Assembly (NCBI GenBank): GCA_020692355.1
Contig: JAIMKP010000006.1
Coordinates: 27,575 to 91,574, forward strand
Direction of reading: 5' to 3'
From: Desulfosporosinus sp.
GTDB lineage: Bacteria; Bacillota; Desulfitobacteriia; Desulfitobacteriales; Desulfitobacteriaceae
DNA length: 64,000 nucleotides
Below, in pieces: positions 62,799-64,000 of the stretch; positions within the stretch are counted from its first letter, which is position 1; each line of letters starts with the position of its first letter. The position numbers and the translations under genes were made by a program. The notes under the pieces are model-generated. The model saw only the letters and a list, made by a program, of their open reading frames with translations. It made no database searches and was not told the origin of the DNA.

Positions 62799-64000
62799 TC
62801 ACCTAGGCGTCTTGCCCAAGGTTGTATTTTCGTAGTAAAACGCCAGGATGTCTTTGTAACTGTAACCGAGCTGGGCCATGTGGTAAGCACCCCACTGGGA
62901 CATCCCGACACCATGCCCCCAACCCATCCCGTGAAAGACAAAAACACCATACGGTTGGTTAAAGGCCAGGATTTCTTTCGAACTCCATATTTTCCCGAGG
63001 CGCGGGCCGGGCAACACCGCCCAAGGCAAAGGATCCGATAAACGCAGGCCCGGCTTTACCCAAACGCCTGGCTCTGTTTCATAATGATTCACCTCAAAGA
63101 GACTTCCCAAGAAGGCCTCTTCCTGAATCGGCTGGCCAAATGGATAAAAGGCTTGGACAAACGTTTTCCCCGTAACCTCTTTGGTTTTGCCGTCCCAGGC
63201 CTCCAGCTTGACCTTGTATACACGACCAGAAGGGTATTTCGCTAAGTCGATTTTTCGTATGGGTCCCAAGCTAAACGCTTCTCCCAAGGCCGGTGCCGAA
63301 AGAATATAATGCCAGCTTCCAGCCGCCCCGCCCACTCCTAAGGAAAACGGATCCGGTTTAGAACGAAAATGCCAATCCGTCTGGCCCCAGACATTCTTAG
63401 CATCTTCCGTGTACCCTCCATCGTGGGAGGAATAAAGCGCATCGAGCGGTTGTTTCGTATGGGCGTCCTCCAGAATCTCGAAAGCGGTCGCGTCCACGGC
63501 GAGACTCGCAGTCCCTTCTACATTCTTACCCAAATAGGCTTGGTCTGTATCCGGGGAATCTGTGATGGCTTTCCCACCTACCGTCCGTTTAACCAAATAG
63601 GTACGGGCTGCTACCGATTGTGCTTTCAACGCTTCCAGGCCATCCTTAGCCCAAGCGTTGCTCATCTCAATCGGAACAACTCCTTTGAGATAATCCTCAG
63701 CCTCAAGGCGGTTCGTAAGCTGCCAAGCCCCTGCATTCCATTCACAGTGCAAATTCCCTCGGTAGGCTACTTTCGTCCCTTCAGGAGTTTTTACCGAAAA
63801 GGAACCCTCCCCTAAAAGATCCAAGCTGGGAGGGGCAAACTGAAACTCCCCGTCATTCAAACGCCAGATCGGAGCCCAGCCTCCCCAGCCTAGCTGCAGG
63901 CGCGAACCGGGAGCGAGCATTGAGTTTTCCGACTTGTCAGGGTTTGCTCCCTTACTTAAACCCTGTCTAAGTTGATAAATACCCCCGTCAATCTGAATCT
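62799..64000 (-). CDS. SpoIID/LytB domain protein (N-terminus outside window)
   Basis: The reading frame stays open to the right edge, so the true start lies beyond position 64000; at least 399 residues are visible. Core SpoIID motifs are VVPIEMSNAWAKDGLEALKAQ followed by VAARTYLV (~130-160), SHDGGYTEDAKNVWG and WGHGVGMSQWGAYHMA. SpoIID-type proteins are peptidoglycan transglycosylases of sporulation and related surface proteins. Adjacent to queA, as in other Peptococcaceae. Confidence 0.88.
   Translation of the reverse strand, partial: IQIDGGIYQLRQGLSKGANPDKSENSMLAPGSRLQLGWGGWAPIWRLNDGEFQFAPPSLDLLGEGSFSVKTPEGTKVAYRGNLHCEWNAGAWQLTNRLEAEDYLKGVVPIEMSNAWAKDGLEALKAQSVAARTYLVKRTVGGKAITDSPDTDQAYLGKNVEGTASLAVDATAFEILEDAHTKQPLDALYSSHDGGYTEDAKNVWGQTDWHFRSKPDPFSLGVGGAAGSWHYILSAPALGEAFSLGPIRKIDLAKYPSGRVYKVKLEAWDGKTKEVTGKTFVQAFYPFGQPIQEEAFLGSLFEVNHYETEPGVWVKPGLRLSDPLPWAVLPGPRLGKIWSSKEILAFNQPYGVFVFHGMGWGHGVGMSQWGAYHMAQLGYSYKDILAFYYENTTLGKTPR

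Overview
The window reads as chromosomal DNA from a spore-forming, strictly anaerobic Clostridia, most like the Peptococcaceae/Desulfitobacteriaceae. Three things suggest this: the gene order spoIID-like, queA, tgt, yajC, HD, secD, secF ... recJ, apt, relA, dtd, MBL, hemZ, hisS, aspS; four tiny YjcZ-type sporulation peptides; and a [NiFe] hydrogenase of group 3b type. This placement is inference from gene content and order, not from a database search. Almost every gene right of position 6,100 lies on the minus strand. The exceptions are rarA, a small Cys-rich gene and a P-loop/Asp23 gene.

Layout. 1-5,891 (+): end of a hyp maturation operon (hypD, hypE), then a four-gene NAD(P)-linked [NiFe]-hydrogenase operon (fused beta-gamma electron-transfer subunit, small subunit, large subunit, C-terminal protease). 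6,103-16,527 (-): a type IV pilus locus (pilin, PilB, PilC, four minor pseudopilins, a six-repeat Ig-like surface protein, PilM, PilN, PilO) with no retraction ATPase or prepilin peptidase in the window. 16,952-18,512: an accessory island with a Uma2 nuclease-like gene and a HEPN-MNT toxin-antitoxin pair whose antitoxin is fused to a DUF4911 domain. 18,670-27,435: U32 tRNA-hydroxylation protease homologue, mltG, VanW-like lipoprotein, His-rich DUF1292, ruvX, aldo/keto reductase, ireB, alaS. 27,836-33,125: AI-2E transporter, small envelope genes, and an iscR-iscS-iscU-mnmA sulfur-transfer cluster. 33,317-40,267: rarA, threonine aldolase, thioredoxin, CsoR and the hisS-aspS pair. 40,788-50,161: P-loop/Asp23 fusion, enoyl-CoA hydratase homologue, hemZ, MBL hydrolase, dtd, relA, apt, recJ. 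50,200-56,795: cation efflux gene under a czcD/NiCo-type riboswitch, YjcZ-like peptides, polysaccharide deacetylase, DUF1638, ilvBN. 57,002-64,000: secDF, HD phosphohydrolase, yajC, queuosine genes tgt and queA, and a SpoIID-domain gene that runs off the right edge.

How parts work together. HypD/HypE make the cyanide ligand of the NiFe centre, the large subunit receives it, and the adjacent protease trims its C-terminus. IscS and IscU supply sulfur and Fe-S clusters that MnmA and the many ferredoxin-type proteins need. Regulation visible in the DNA includes two T-box leaders (alaS, hisS-aspS), a metal riboswitch, a CsoR-type operator, and clear sigma-A promoters upstream of alaS, iscR, hisS and csoR.

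The less ordinary observations are the hydrogenase beta-gamma fusion, the MNT-DUF4911 chimera with a DUF4911 relic beside it, a dispersed three-hairpin repeat found twice (one copy supplies the hydrogenase protease stop codon) plus degenerate copies, the structured leader before the major pilin, and an uncharacterised P-loop/Asp23 fusion.
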